64,000 nt of DNA from Isoptericola peretonis (GTDB lineage Bacteria; Actinomycetota; Actinomycetes; Actinomycetales; Cellulomonadaceae): assembly GCA_023241745.1 (NCBI GenBank), contig JALQCY010000003.1, positions 496,001-560,000 of the forward strand, given 5' to 3'. A program made the position numbers and the translations under genes. Shown in pieces: positions 17,721-27,642 of the stretch; position 1 is the stretch's first letter; each line of letters begins with the position of its first letter. A model generated the notes under the pieces. The model was given only the letters and a program-made list of their open reading frames with translations. It searched no databases and was not told the origin of the DNA.

Positions 17721-19217
17721 ATGAGCCAGACGATCGATCAGGCCGGTGCGGGCGGGGCGGGCGGGGGCGCGCCGGAGCACGGCCTCAAGCGGGTGATGGG
17801 CCGCAAGCTGCTCCTGCTCTTCATCGTCGGGGACATCCTCGGCACGGGGGTGTACGCCCTCACCGGTCAGGTGGCGGGGGAGGTGGGCGGCGCGGCATGG
17901 GCCCCGTTCCTCATCGCGTTCGCCGTGGCCACCCTCACCGCGTTCTCGTACCTGGAGCTGGTCACCAAGTACCCGCAGGCCGCGGGGGCCGCGCTCTACA
18001 CCCACAAGGCGTTCGGCATCCACTTCGTCACCTTCATCATCGCGTTCATGGTGATGAGCTCGGGCATCACCTCGGCGTCGACGGCGTCCAACGCGTTCGC
18101 GGGCTTCCTCAGCGACGGCTTCGGTCTGGGCCTCGAGCCCGGCGGCACCGGGCGCATCGCGATCGCCCTGGGCTTCATGACGCTCGTGGCCCTGGTGAAC
18201 TTCCGCGGCGTCGGCGAGAGCGTCAAGGCGAACGTGGTCCTCACGCTCGTGGAGCTGTCCGGCCTGCTGCTGGTGATCTTCATCGGCCTGTGGGGCATGA
18301 CGCAGGGGCGTGCGGACTTCTCCCGGGTGGTGGTCTTCGAGAGCCCGGACGACAAGGGCGTCTTCCTCGCGGTGACGGCGGCGACGACGCTGGCGTTCTT
18401 CGCGATGGTCGGCTTCGAGGACTCCGTCAACATGGCGGAGGAGTGCCGGAACCCGGTGAAGGACTTCCCCCGCACCATGCTCACCGGCCTGTCGATCACC
18501 GGCCTCATCTACGTGCTGGTGGCGATCACCGCGGTGGCGCTCGTGCCTGTCGGGGACCTCACCGACGAGACCAAGGGGTCGGCGCTGACCCAGGCGGTCG
18601 CGGCCGGCGCCCCCGGGCTGCCGTTCGACACGATCTTCCCGTTCATCGGCATGTTCGCCGTCGCGAACTCCGCCCTGATCAACATGCTCATGGCGTCGCG
18701 GCTCCTGTACGGGCTGGCGAACCAGGGCGTGCTGCCCCGCAGCTTCGGCAAGGTGCACCGCACCCGCCGCACCCCCTGGGTGTCGATCGTGGTCACCACG
18801 CTGATCTCGTTCGGGCTCATCGTCTACGTGGTCCGCGCGAGCGGCACCGAGGCCGGGACCAACGCCGTGAGCCTCCTGGGCGGCACGACGTCGCTGCTCC
18901 TCCTCGTCGTGTTCGCCATCGTGAACGTGGCGCTGCTGGTGCTGCGGCGCAAGCCCGTGCAGCACGAACACTTCCGCACCAAGGCCTGGGTGGCCCTGCT
19001 CGGCGCGGTCACGTGCGCATACCTCGCCGGGCCGTGGGCGCGCAGCGAGGCGCAGCAGGAGCAGTACGTCATCGCGGGCGGGCTCGTCGCCGTCGGCGTG
19101 GTGCTCTCGTTCGCGACCTGGCTCTACAACCGCACGGTGCGGCACGAGCCCACCGAGTTCGAGCACGTGGAGGACCTCGACGTGGACAAGCCGCAGGCGG
19201 GCTATCCCAAGCGCTGA
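17721..19217 (+). CDS. APC-superfamily amino acid permease
   Basis: Cytoplasmic-membrane secondary transporter of 498 residues with about twelve helices. A glycine-rich cytoplasmic tail precedes helix 1, which carries the unwound-helix motif VGDILGTGVYALTG typical of APC transporters. The helix 6 region reads FFAMVGFEDSVNMAEECRNP, as in bacterial amino-acid permeases of this group. The ATG is supported by AGGAGG seven bases upstream. Substrate not determinable; the gene stands alone. Confidence 0.9.
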   Translation: MSQTIDQAGAGGAGGGAPEHGLKRVMGRKLLLLFIVGDILGTGVYALTGQVAGEVGGAAWAPFLIAFAVATLTAFSYLELVTKYPQAAGAALYTHKAFGIHFVTFIIAFMVMSSGITSASTASNAFAGFLSDGFGLGLEPGGTGRIAIALGFMTLVALVNFRGVGESVKANVVLTLVELSGLLLVIFIGLWGMTQGRADFSRVVVFESPDDKGVFLAVTAATTLAFFAMVGFEDSVNMAEECRNPVKDFPRTMLTGLSITGLIYVLVAITAVALVPVGDLTDETKGSALTQAVAAGAPGLPFDTIFPFIGMFAVANSALINMLMASRLLYGLANQGVLPRSFGKVHRTRRTPWVSIVVTTLISFGLIVYVVRASGTEAGTNAVSLLGGTTSLLLLVVFAIVNVALLVLRRKPVQHEHFRTKAWVALLGAVTCAYLAGPWARSEAQQEQYVIAGGLVAVGVVLSFATWLYNRTVRHEPTEFEHVEDLDVDKPQAGYPKR

Positions 19218-19226
19218 CGGGTCGTC

Positions 19227-19266
19227 TCGCCGTCGGTCCCCGCACGACCGAGGTGGTCGACGGCGA
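19227..19266 (+). terminator. Possible terminator after the permease gene
   Basis: Nine-base perfect arms TCGCCGTCG and CGACGGCGA separated by a 22-base loop, 10 bases after the permease stop. There is no U-tract, so this is a weak call. Confidence 0.35.
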
Positions 19267-19346
19267 CGAAGATCCCGATCTCGACCCCGGGCGCCCGCCC
19301 TCCCCAAGGCTGTGGAAAGGCCTGTGGACGGGGTGGCCCGGGGACG

Positions 19347-19871
19347 TCAGACGGAGGCGAGCGCGTCCTCGAACGCCGCCAGCACCGCAGGACCGAAGAG
19401 GACGAACCGGACCTCGTCCAGGGCGCCCGGGTTCGCGTCGTCCCACGACCGGACGGCGGCGACCCCGGCGCGTGCGACGTCGTCGGCGGCCCAGCCGTAG
19501 ACGCCCGCACCGACGGCCGGGAAGGCGACGGTCCGGGCACGCAGGTCGGCCGCGACGTCCAGCGACCGGCCGAAGCACGAGACCAGGAGCTCCGGGTCGG
19601 TCTGGCCGGCGTGCCGGTTCGGCCCGACCGTGTGGATCACCCACGCGGCGGGCAGGTCGAAGCCGGGGGTGGCGACGGCCTCGCCGACGGGCAGCCCGTC
19701 CGGCAACGTCGTGCGGCGCAGCTCGCGGCACGCCTCCAGCAGGCGGGGGCCGGCGGCCGCATGGATGGCGCCGTCGACCCCGCCGCCGCCCAGCAGTGAC
19801 GAGTTCGCGGCGTTGACGATCGCGTCCACGGCGACGGTGGTGAGGTCGCCCTGTTCCAGGATCAGGTGCAC
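19347..19871 (-). CDS. Macrodomain protein (O-acetyl-ADP-ribose deacetylase type)
   Basis: A single macrodomain of 174 residues that probably binds or hydrolyses ADP-ribose derivatives. Key motifs are VDAIVNAANSSLLGGGGVDG for the ribose and catalytic loop, and FPAVGAGVYGW for the phosphate loop, as in MacroD/YmdB proteins. The start is a GTG with a good GGGAGGAAT site. It lies 20 bases downstream of the PspC-domain gene on the same strand. Confidence 0.9.
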   Translation of the reverse strand: MHLILEQGDLTTVAVDAIVNAANSSLLGGGGVDGAIHAAAGPRLLEACRELRRTTLPDGLPVGEAVATPGFDLPAAWVIHTVGPNRHAGQTDPELLVSCFGRSLDVAADLRARTVAFPAVGAGVYGWAADDVARAGVAAVRSWDDANPGALDEVRFVLFGPAVLAAFEDALASV

Positions 19872-19891
19872 GATTCCTCCCGGGTTCTCGG

Positions 19892-20140
19892 TCAGGCGGT
19901 GCGGCGCGCCTTGTCCTCGTCGGGCATGAGGATCCACAGCACGACGTAGGCGAGCAGCTGCGGGCCCGGGATGAGGATGGACGCCACGGTGAGGACGCGG
20001 ACGAGGCCGCGGCTCCAGCCGAGGTAGTCCGCGAGACCGGCGCAGACGCCGCCGAGCACGCGGCCATGCTTCGGCCGGAACAGCTTGCGCTTCGCGGCGG
20101 GGGCGGGCTGGACGTACGGGGTCGAGGTCGATGTGGTCAT
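19892..20140 (-). CDS. PspC-domain membrane protein
   Basis: Small protein of 82 residues: a basic N-terminal segment (KRKLFRPKHGR) containing the start of the PspC signature RVLGGVCAGLADYLGW, then one or two membrane helices ending in WILMPDED. PspC-type proteins are associated with envelope stress. No ribosome site is obvious. It may be co-transcribed with the macrodomain gene. Confidence 0.85.
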   Translation of the reverse strand: MTTSTSTPYVQPAPAAKRKLFRPKHGRVLGGVCAGLADYLGWSRGLVRVLTVASILIPGPQLLAYVVLWILMPDEDKARRTA

Positions 20141-20221
20141 GGTTCGACGGTACGAGCGCCGCCGCGGGCTCGGTATCGGGTGCTCCCCCCGTTCGACCCT
20201 GAGGGACCCTGAGCCCGGGCG

Positions 20222-21151
20222 TCAGCCCGCGACGGCGGCCGCGACGCGCCGCTGCGACGCCCGGGCGAACGCCGGCCAACGGTCCCAGTAGTACGGCAGG
20301 GCGATGACGCCCTGCACGAGCACCCATCCCAGCCCGCGCGCCCACGCGCCGTCGTCGAGGTCGCCGCCCGGCCCGGCACCGGCGGCCTCCCGGAACGCGT
20401 CGCGGTCCCTGCCGGAGAACAGCCACCAGGCGGGCGGCAGGTCGGCAGCGGGGTCGCCGACGCCGAGGGCGCCCCAGTCGATGACGGCGGTGAGCCGGCC
20501 GCCGTCGACGAGCAGGTTGCCGGGCATGAGGTCGCCGTGCAGCCACGCCCCCGGCACCGGGTCGGCAGCGGCCTCCAGGGCCCGGTCCCACGCCTTGAGG
20601 ACGGCAGGCCCGTCGAGCCGGTCGCCGGACTCGGCGGCGGCGCGGCGGACGGCGTCGTCCAGGCGGGAGAGCGGCACCCCGCGGCCGGTGCCGTCCTTGA
20701 CCGGCCCGCCGGAGGGGTCGACGGCGCGCAGCGCGGTCACGAAGGCGCCCAGGTCGGCTGCGGCCGCCGCCGGGTCGAGGTTCGGGACGGCGCCCGGCTC
20801 GAGCGGGTCGACGATCGCCGCTCCCGGCACCCACGGCACCACGGACCAGTGGAAGGGGTACCCGTCGTCCGGCTCGCCGACCGCGAGCGGCGCCGGCACG
20901 CGCAGCGGAAGGTGCGGGGCCAGGCGCGGCAGCCAGCGCGCGTCGGCCAGGGCGTGCTCGCCCGCCCAGCCGATCTTCGGCATCCGCGCCACCAGCCCGG
21001 CATCGTCGTCGCCGAGGCGGAACAGCTGGTGGTCGGTGCCCGACTCCCGCACCGGACGTACGGCCAGCGAGGCCCACTGCGGATGCTGCGCCGCGACCAG
21101 GCGGCGGACGTCGTCGGCGGTGACGGTGACCTCGTCGTCGTGGAGCGGCAT
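20222..21151 (-). CDS. Aminoglycoside phosphotransferase-family kinase
   Basis: APH/choline-kinase fold protein of 309 residues. Brenner-type motif WLHGDLMPGNLLV contains the catalytic Asp, and VIDWGALGVGDPAADLPPAW the metal-binding Asp. The N-lobe carries RESGTDHQLFRLGDD. Such proteins phosphorylate small molecules, only some of which are antibiotics; the substrate is open. The ATG is chosen because the N-lobe strands follow immediately. It is divergent from the lipoprotein gene at 21.4 kb. Confidence 0.85.
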   Translation of the reverse strand: MPLHDDEVTVTADDVRRLVAAQHPQWASLAVRPVRESGTDHQLFRLGDDDAGLVARMPKIGWAGEHALADARWLPRLAPHLPLRVPAPLAVGEPDDGYPFHWSVVPWVPGAAIVDPLEPGAVPNLDPAAAAADLGAFVTALRAVDPSGGPVKDGTGRGVPLSRLDDAVRRAAAESGDRLDGPAVLKAWDRALEAAADPVPGAWLHGDLMPGNLLVDGGRLTAVIDWGALGVGDPAADLPPAWWLFSGRDRDAFREAAGAGPGGDLDDGAWARGLGWVLVQGVIALPYYWDRWPAFARASQRRVAAAVAG

Positions 21152-21232
21152 GGGCCCGACCGTACGGAGCCCGCTCCTGGCGGGCCAGGTATTTGGCGCA
21201 CGGTCCCCGGCTCCGGGTGCGGCACGCAGAGG

Positions 21233-21261
21233 GGAGGGCCGCCCCTGAGATGCGGCCCTCC
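21233..21261. repeat. Inverted repeat in divergent gap
   Basis: Ten-base perfect arms GGAGGGCCGC and GCGGCCCTCC around nine bases, in the 266-base gap between the phosphotransferase and lipoprotein genes. It could be a hairpin in either transcript or a protein site. The rest of the gap shows nothing else I can name. Confidence 0.4.
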
Positions 21262-21417
21262 GGGCAGGACGCATGTGGAATCCTTCGGGCCTGGCGCCGA
21301 CGTGCGGGGCCTGCGCCGGTTCGCCACAGGGGCAGGGCTGCGCCTCCCGTGACACCCGCCCCGTCCGGGCGGCCCCGGTCGTCCGCGTGGAGATCGTCCG
21401 CGTCGAGAGGGGTGTCC

Positions 21418-22275
21418 GTGAGGGCTGAGTCCGTGGTGGCGGGTGCGCTGGTCGTGCTGCTGACGGGGTGCGCGTCGCCGGCCGAGGACGCTCGGGCGCC
21501 GGCGGGCGGGTCACCGTCGTCGGGCCCGGCGGAGGAGCTCCGGCTCCCGCCGGTCGACGGGGCCTTCGACTACCAGCTCGGCGGGGCGTACGACGAGGCG
21601 CGCGCTCCGCTGGACGTCGTCGTGCGCGACGCGACCGCCCCGCCGCTGCCCGGCGCCTATAACGTCTGCTACGTCAACGGCTTCCAGACCCAGCCCGACC
21701 AGGCGGACCTGTGGACGGGCCGCGAGGACCTGCTGCTGCACGAGGCCGACGGCGACCTCGTCGTCGACCCGGACTGGCCGGACGAGCACGTGCTGGATCC
21801 GTCGACGGCCGAGCAGCGTGCCGGGATCCTCGAGGTGCTGGGGCCCGTGGTGACCGGGTGTGCCCAGGCCGGCTTCGACGCCGTGGAGATCGACAACCTC
21901 GACACGTGGACCCGGTTCGACGCGATCGACGAGGCGGGCGCGCACGCCCTCGCCCGCGCGTACGCCGACCTGGCGCACCGCTCCGGGCTCGCCGTCGCGC
22001 AGAAGAACGCGGCCGAGGTCACGCGGGTGGCGCACGACGACCTCGGCTTCGACCTCGCCGTCACCGAGGAGTGCGCCGCCTGGGACGAGTGCGACGCCTA
22101 CACCGACGTGTACGGCGACCACGTGCTGCAGGTCGAGTACCTCGACTCCCTCGCCGACGCGGGGCTGACATTCGACGACGTGTGCGCCCGGGACGACCGG
22201 GCGCCCCTGACGATCCTGCGTGACCGGGACCTCGTCGCTGCCGGCGAGGCCGGGTACGTCTACGAGGCCTGCTGA
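21418..22275 (+). CDS. GH114-like (TM1410-type) lipoprotein
   Basis: Predicted lipid-anchored TIM-barrel protein of 285 residues. The signal MRAESVVAGALVVLLTGC ends in a lipobox Cys at about residue 18. The mature part matches the endo-alpha-1,4-polygalactosaminidase-like family: YQLGGAYD and YNVCYVNGFQT near the start, FDAVEIDNLDTWTRFD with the acidic residues of the barrel, and LAVAQKNAAEV. The enzyme would act on extracellular amino-sugar polymers such as biofilm galactosaminogalactan, but most bacterial members are untested. The GTG at 21418 is preferred over 21412 because GAGAGG is then eight bases upstream. Confidence 0.8.
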   Translation: MRAESVVAGALVVLLTGCASPAEDARAPAGGSPSSGPAEELRLPPVDGAFDYQLGGAYDEARAPLDVVVRDATAPPLPGAYNVCYVNGFQTQPDQADLWTGREDLLLHEADGDLVVDPDWPDEHVLDPSTAEQRAGILEVLGPVVTGCAQAGFDAVEIDNLDTWTRFDAIDEAGAHALARAYADLAHRSGLAVAQKNAAEVTRVAHDDLGFDLAVTEECAAWDECDAYTDVYGDHVLQVEYLDSLADAGLTFDDVCARDDRAPLTILRDRDLVAAGEAGYVYEAC

Positions 22276-22338
22276 GGGCCGTAGGGCGCTCGCACCGTCG
22301 CCGACCGGGTGCCCAGGCGGGGGTTGTACGGTGCGGTC

Positions 22339-23049
22339 ATGAGCACTCTGGGAATCGTGGGCAGCGGCAGCATCGGGTCCGCCGTGGCGCGGCTGGCCGT
22401 CGCGGCGGGGATCGACGTCGTGGTCGCCAACTCGCGCGGGCCGCAGACCCTGGCGGGCCTGGTCGACGAGCTCGGGCCCCTCGCGTCTGCCGGGACCGTG
22501 GACCACGCCGCAGCCGCCGACCAGGTCGTGCTCTCGGTCCCGCTCACGGCGATCGAGGCACTGGACCCTCACCTGTTCGACGGCAAGGTCGTCCTGGACA
22601 CGACGAACTACTACCCCTTCCGCGACGGGCGGATCGCACGCCTGGACAGCGGGGAGGTGACCTGCGGCGAGCTCGTCCAGGAGCACTTCGCCGGAGCCCG
22701 CCTCGTCAAGGCGTTCAGCAACATCGTCGCCCCGCACATCCCGCAGCTGGCGCGCCCGGCGACCGCGGACGACCGCACCGCGCTGCCGATCGCGGGCGAC
22801 GACGCCGCCAAGGCCGAGGCCGCGGAGCTCGTCGACCGGCTGGGCTTCCTCACCGTGGACGCCGGGGCCCTGGCGGACGCCTGGCGCTTCGAGCCGGGGT
22901 CAGAGGCGTACACCCCGATCTACCTGGCCGACCCGGCGACACCGCTGGATCAGCTGATGGAGGCCCCCGCAGCCCCCGTCTCGCCCGCGCGGCTGTCGCG
23001 CCACCTCGAGGCGGCCACCCGCGTCGACGTCGCGGAACGGCAGTTCTGA
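22339..23049 (+). CDS. F420/NADP-type oxidoreductase (Rossmann domain)
   Basis: A 236-residue protein of the coenzyme F420-dependent NADP oxidoreductase family (NADP_oxidored_4). The dinucleotide-binding motif GIVGSGSIGSAVARLA begins at residue 5, and VVVANSRGPQTL supplies the 2'-phosphate-binding position. It also carries VLDTTNYYPFRDG and KAFSNIVAPHI. Many such proteins are annotated from the fold alone, so true F420 use is not certain. It is convergent with hrpA. Confidence 0.82.
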   Translation: MSTLGIVGSGSIGSAVARLAVAAGIDVVVANSRGPQTLAGLVDELGPLASAGTVDHAAAADQVVLSVPLTAIEALDPHLFDGKVVLDTTNYYPFRDGRIARLDSGEVTCGELVQEHFAGARLVKAFSNIVAPHIPQLARPATADDRTALPIAGDDAAKAEAAELVDRLGFLTVDAGALADAWRFEPGSEAYTPIYLADPATPLDQLMEAPAAPVSPARLSRHLEAATRVDVAERQF

Positions 23050-23065
23050 CGGCGGACCGGCGTGC

Positions 23066-26000
23066 TCACCAGCCGCCGGGGCTGAGGATCTTGCGGATGC
23101 GCTTCTCGCTGACGGCGCCGTCGGTGCCGAGCTGCTGCGCGAACAGCGAGACGCGCAGCTCCTCGATCAGCCAGCGCACGTCCGCGAGCTCCGCCGCGCG
23201 GACGGGGTCGGCGGGGCCGGCGGCGTAGGCCGCGCGGGCCTTGTCGTAGGCCTCGGTGACGTCGTGCACGCGCCAGGCGAGCTCGGCGTCGCGGGCCGGG
23301 TTGGTCTGGGCCTTCTCCAGCCGATAGGACGCGGCGCGCAGGTAGCGCACCAGGTGCGGCACGCGGCGCGGCGGCGTCTGCGCGACGAACCCGTCGTGGA
23401 TGAGCCCCGCGACGTGGTCGCGGACGTCCTGCAGCGTGTTGAGCAGGGCCAGCGACGACGACGCGCGGACCTCGCCCTCGACCGTCCGCCACCCGGTCAG
23501 CGCGGCGACGACGTGCCCGACGATCCGGTGCACCTCGTCCTCCAGGTGGCGGCGCACGAACTCGCGCGCGGCTGTGTACGACGCGGCGTCGCGGATCTGT
23601 ACAGCAACCGGACCGCCCGTCGGGGTGCCCGGCGCCTTCTGCGCGTCGGGGCTGGTCAGCGCGACGACGGCCGCGAGCTGGAGGTCCGCCACCAGGGCCT
23701 CGGTGTTCCGGTACGGCGCGGCGGCGAGCGTCAGCGACTGCTTCGACGTCCAGCGCGACGTGATGCGCCCGGCCTGCAGCGCCGTCTCCGCCAGCAGCAG
23801 CCGGCGCACCCCCCGCGCGTGCCGGGCGTCCCGTCCGGCGGCGTCGGCCAGCACGCGCAGCGCGACGGACGGTCGTCGCTTCGCGTCCTCCTCCTCGACC
23901 AGCGCGGGGTACCCGCGCACGACGACCCCTCCGCCGAGGTCGGTCGAGACGCTCTCGGGAAGGGCGCCGTCCGGCAGGCCGTCGGGCCACGTCGTGAGGT
24001 CCGCCTGCTCGGGGACCACGGTGCTCGTGCCGACCGCCGCCGGCGGTGCCGGGGCCGGACGTCCCGGCGTGGCCGTGGCGGTCGCGGCGGGCCGTCCCGC
24101 CGCGGCTCGCGCCTCCTCGAGGGCCTGCCCCACGGCGCCCTTCACGGCCGCACGCACGGCGGCCTCGGACTTCGCCGCGAGCCGCTTCTGCAGCGCGAGC
24201 AGGTCCTTGGACTCGTCGAGCGGGCCGGCGCTCGCCGGGCGACCGGCCTTGCGCCCCCGTCCCGTGCCCTTCGACGGCGGCGGTGCGGGCGCGGCGTCCT
24301 CGACGCGGAACGTCATGCGCAGGTGCGCGGGCAGGCGCTCGACGCGTTCGGCGTCCCAGACGTCGTCGGGGATGACGACGTCGCGCAGGGCGCGGACGGC
24401 GCGCGCGAACGCGACGTGGAACGGCTCGGCCATGTCGCCGGCGCGGGTCATGTCCTCCCACGACGGCGTGTTCGCGCGGAGCCACTCGGCGACGGCGCGA
24501 CCGACGTCGGGGGCGGGCACGAGCTGCACGCGCACGGCCTTGGGCAAGGACTTGATGGTGGCGACGCACAGCTCGTCGAGCAGGCCCGGCACCATCCAGT
24601 CGAAGCCCTCCGGTGCGACCCGGTTGAGGATCGACAGCGGCACGTGCACGGTGACGCCGTCGGCGGCCGCCCCGGGCTGGAACTGGTAGGTCAGCGGCAG
24701 GGTGACCTCGCCCTGCGTCCACGTCTCCGGGAACTCGGAGGTGTCGACGGCGTCCGAGTCCACGAGCTGGTCGAGCGTGAAGGTCAGCAGGTCCGGCGTC
24801 TCGCGCTGCGCCCGCTTCCACCAGGTGTCGAAGTGCCGGGCGCTCACGACGTCGTCGGGCACGCGCTCGTCGTAGAAGGCGAACAGGTCGTCCTCGGAGG
24901 CGACCAGGCCGCGCCGGCGCGACCGCGCCTCGAACTCCTCCGCCTCGGCGAGCAGGCGGCGGTTCTCGGCGAAGAACCGGTGGTGGGTGGTCCACTGACC
25001 CTCGACCAGGGCGTGCCGCACGAACATCTCGCGCGCGGCCTCCGGGTCCACCTTCGCGTACAGCACGGGGCGGTCGGCGACGATCGGCACCCCGTACAGC
25101 AGCACCTTCTCCGTCGCCATGGCGGCGCCCTGCTTGGTGGACCAGTGCGGCTCGGAGTAGGTGCGCTTCGCGAGCGGCCCGGCGAGCTCCTCCGCCCACT
25201 CGGGCTGGATGCGGGCGACGTCGCGCGCCCACAGCCGGGACGTCTCGACGAGCTCGCCCGCCATGATCCACTCCGGCGGCTTCTTGCTCAGCGGCGAGCC
25301 GGGGAAGATCGCGAACCGCGCGCCGCGGGCGCCCAGGTACTCGTTGCGGGCGCGCTTGGCGGCCTGGCGCAGCGCGCGGGCGCGCGCCTCCCCCCGCAGG
25401 TGGGCGACCGACGACGCCTTGATCTCGCCGGCGTCCTGCATGCCGACCTGGCTGAGCAGGCCCGCCAGGAGCGAGCGGTGGATCGTCTCGCCGTCCCAGT
25501 CGAGCCGGTGGTCCACCTCGGCGGCGTCCGGGTCGACGTCGGCGCGCGCGTCCGAGACGACGGTGCGGGTGCGGGGCTTGAACGACATGTCGATGCCGAG
25601 CGGCTTGCTCATCTCGCGCAGCTGCGCGACGACGTCCTGCCACTCGCGGATGCGCAGGAAGTTGAGGTGCTCCGCCTTGCACAGGCGCCGGAACGCGGAC
25701 GAGCCCATCTCGTGCTGCTGCCCCCGCACGTACTCCCACAGGTTGAGGTACGTGAGGAAGTCGGAGCGCGGGTCGGTGAACCGGGCGTGCAGCTGGTCGG
25801 CGTGCGCGCGGGTCTCCGCCGGACGCTCCCGCGGGTCCTGGATGGACAGGACGGCGGCGATGATCGCGACCTCGCGCGCGACCCCGCGCTTCGCGCCCTC
25901 GATGATCATGCGCGCCAGGCGCGGGTCCATGGGCAGCTGCGCGAGGGTGCGCCCAACCTCGGTGAGGCGGGTGGCGCCGTCGCGCGTCTCGAGCGCCCCG

Positions 26001-27538
26001 AGCTCGGTGAGGAGCTGCACGCCGTCGCGCACGGCCCGGGTGTCCGGCGGCTCGACGAAGGGGAAGCGGGCCACGTCGTCCGGCGTGGTCACGACGCCGA
26101 CGGAGATCATCTGCAGCAGCACGGACGCGAGCGACGTGCGCAGGATCTCCGGCTCGGTGAACTCCGGGCGCCCCTCGAAGTCCTCCAGGGAGTACAGCCG
26201 GATCGCGACGCCGTCGGCCACACGCCCGGACCGGCCCGAGCGCTGGTTGGCGGACGCCTGGCTGATCGGCTCGATCGGCAGCCGCTGCACCTTGGTCGCC
26301 TTGGAGTAGCGCGAGATGCGCGCGGTGCCCGGGTCGACGACGTAGTGGATGCCCGGCACGGTCAGCGACGTCTCCGCGACGTTCGTCGACAGCACGATGC
26401 GGCGTCCCGGGTGGGACTGGAACACCCGGTGCTGCTCCGCGGCGGACAGTCGCGAGTACAGCGGCAGGATCTCGACGTGGTCCGGATGCCTGGCGTCCCG
26501 GACCCGGTCCTTGAGGTGCCCCTCGAGGGCGTCGGCGGCGTCGTGGATCTCCCGTTCGCCGGAGAGGAACACGAGGATGTCGCCGGAGCCCTCGCGCATC
26601 AGCTCGTCGCAGGCCTCGACGATGCCCGTGACGAGGTCCTTCTCCTCGCCCTTGGCCTTCTTGGGCTGGTCCGGATCCGTGTCGGGGGAGAGCGGGCGCC
26701 AGCGGATCTCGACCGGGTAGGTGCGCCCGGTGACCTCGATGACGGGCGCGTGGTCGGGCAGCACCTCGACGACCGCGGGCGGTGCGCCGCCGATCTCGGC
26801 GAGGTGCGACGGCGAGAAGTGTGCGGCGAAGCGCTCGGAGTCGATCGTCGCGGAGGTGATGACGACCTTGAGGTCCGGGCGGCGGGGCAGCAGCCGGGAC
26901 AGGTACCCGAGCAGGAAGTCGATGTTGAGCGACCGCTCGTGGGCCTCGTCGATGACGATCGTGTCGTAGGCGAGCAGGTCCGGGTCCCGCTGGATCTGCG
27001 CCAGCAGGATGCCGTCGGTCATGACCTTGACCAGCGTCTCGGACGACGACGTGTCGGTGAACCGCACCTGGTAGCCGACGACGCCACCCAGCTCCGTGCC
27101 GAGCTCCTCCGCCACGCGCTCGGCGACGCTGCGGGCCGCGATCCGTCGGGGCTGCGTGTGCCCGATCTGGCCCTTCCGGCCGCGGCCGAGCTCCAGGAGG
27201 ATCTTCGGCAGCTGCGTCGTCTTGCCGGAGCCCGTCTCGCCCGCGACGACGACGACCTGGTGGTCGCGGATCGCGGCGGCGATGTCCTCGCGGCGCGCCG
27301 AGACGGGGAGCTGCTCGGGGTAGACGATCGGCGGCACCTCGACGGCGGCGCGCAGCGCGGCCGCCTTCTCCAGCTGCTCGCGGCTGACCCGGCGCGGACC
27401 GCCCTGTCGGACGGCGGGGCGGCCCCCCTGCGGGCCCTGGCCCGCGCCCTTGCCGCGACCGCGGCCCCGTCGGCGGGGACGACGCGCACCGCCGTCGTCC
27501 GACGACGACTGCGGTGCGGGGCTGGGCTCGGTGCTCAC
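23066..27538 (-). CDS. hrpA: ATP-dependent RNA helicase HrpA
   Basis: Large DEAH-box helicase of 1490 residues, somewhat longer than the E. coli protein. An Arg/Gly-rich tail (residues 15-50) precedes the Walker A GETGSGKTTQ (about 100-109), the DEAH box IDEAHERSLN (about 196-205), motif III SATIDSERFA, and motif VI SGRSGRVADG. Helicase-associated, OB-fold and long DUF3418 regions follow. It remodels structured RNA and is linked to rescue of stalled ribosomes in E. coli. The GTG start is the one just before the low-complexity tail; upstream in-frame residues are unlike other HrpA proteins. Confidence 0.95.
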   Translation of the reverse strand: MSTEPSPAPQSSSDDGGARRPRRRGRGRGKGAGQGPQGGRPAVRQGGPRRVSREQLEKAAALRAAVEVPPIVYPEQLPVSARREDIAAAIRDHQVVVVAGETGSGKTTQLPKILLELGRGRKGQIGHTQPRRIAARSVAERVAEELGTELGGVVGYQVRFTDTSSSETLVKVMTDGILLAQIQRDPDLLAYDTIVIDEAHERSLNIDFLLGYLSRLLPRRPDLKVVITSATIDSERFAAHFSPSHLAEIGGAPPAVVEVLPDHAPVIEVTGRTYPVEIRWRPLSPDTDPDQPKKAKGEEKDLVTGIVEACDELMREGSGDILVFLSGEREIHDAADALEGHLKDRVRDARHPDHVEILPLYSRLSAAEQHRVFQSHPGRRIVLSTNVAETSLTVPGIHYVVDPGTARISRYSKATKVQRLPIEPISQASANQRSGRSGRVADGVAIRLYSLEDFEGRPEFTEPEILRTSLASVLLQMISVGVVTTPDDVARFPFVEPPDTRAVRDGVQLLTELGALETRDGATRLTEVGRTLAQLPMDPRLARMIIEGAKRGVAREVAIIAAVLSIQDPRERPAETRAHADQLHARFTDPRSDFLTYLNLWEYVRGQQHEMGSSAFRRLCKAEHLNFLRIREWQDVVAQLREMSKPLGIDMSFKPRTRTVVSDARADVDPDAAEVDHRLDWDGETIHRSLLAGLLSQVGMQDAGEIKASSVAHLRGEARARALRQAAKRARNEYLGARGARFAIFPGSPLSKKPPEWIMAGELVETSRLWARDVARIQPEWAEELAGPLAKRTYSEPHWSTKQGAAMATEKVLLYGVPIVADRPVLYAKVDPEAAREMFVRHALVEGQWTTHHRFFAENRRLLAEAEEFEARSRRRGLVASEDDLFAFYDERVPDDVVSARHFDTWWKRAQRETPDLLTFTLDQLVDSDAVDTSEFPETWTQGEVTLPLTYQFQPGAAADGVTVHVPLSILNRVAPEGFDWMVPGLLDELCVATIKSLPKAVRVQLVPAPDVGRAVAEWLRANTPSWEDMTRAGDMAEPFHVAFARAVRALRDVVIPDDVWDAERVERLPAHLRMTFRVEDAAPAPPPSKGTGRGRKAGRPASAGPLDESKDLLALQKRLAAKSEAAVRAAVKGAVGQALEEARAAAGRPAATATATPGRPAPAPPAAVGTSTVVPEQADLTTWPDGLPDGALPESVSTDLGGGVVVRGYPALVEEEDAKRRPSVALRVLADAAGRDARHARGVRRLLLAETALQAGRITSRWTSKQSLTLAAAPYRNTEALVADLQLAAVVALTSPDAQKAPGTPTGGPVAVQIRDAASYTAAREFVRRHLEDEVHRIVGHVVAALTGWRTVEGEVRASSSLALLNTLQDVRDHVAGLIHDGFVAQTPPRRVPHLVRYLRAASYRLEKAQTNPARDAELAWRVHDVTEAYDKARAAYAAGPADPVRAAELADVRWLIEELRVSLFAQQLGTDGAVSEKRIRKILSPGGW

Positions 27539-27583
27539 GACGTCCCATTCTCTCAAGCGTCGCAAGGTGATTCGCACGACGCC

Positions 27584-27597
27584 TGGTAGCGGTTCCA
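27584..27597. promoter_or_regulatory. Possible LacI-type operator
   Basis: TGGTAGCGGTTCCA, an imperfect palindrome with central CG, in the 104-base divergent gap between hrpA and the second LacI gene. Only partly symmetric. Confidence 0.3.
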
Positions 27598-27642
27598 TGA
27601 TGAGGTCGCTGCTGTGTCCGACCACGACGGGAGATGGGGCCG

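Noticed and set aside
20141..20221. Direct repeat CCCTGAG before the PspC gene
   Set aside because: Two copies seven bases long, three bases apart, are too short to separate from chance in this composition.
23264..27589. Reading frame of over 1400 codons opposite hrpA
   Set aside because: It covers all helicase motifs in antisense; the translation is low-complexity and without a credible start or family.
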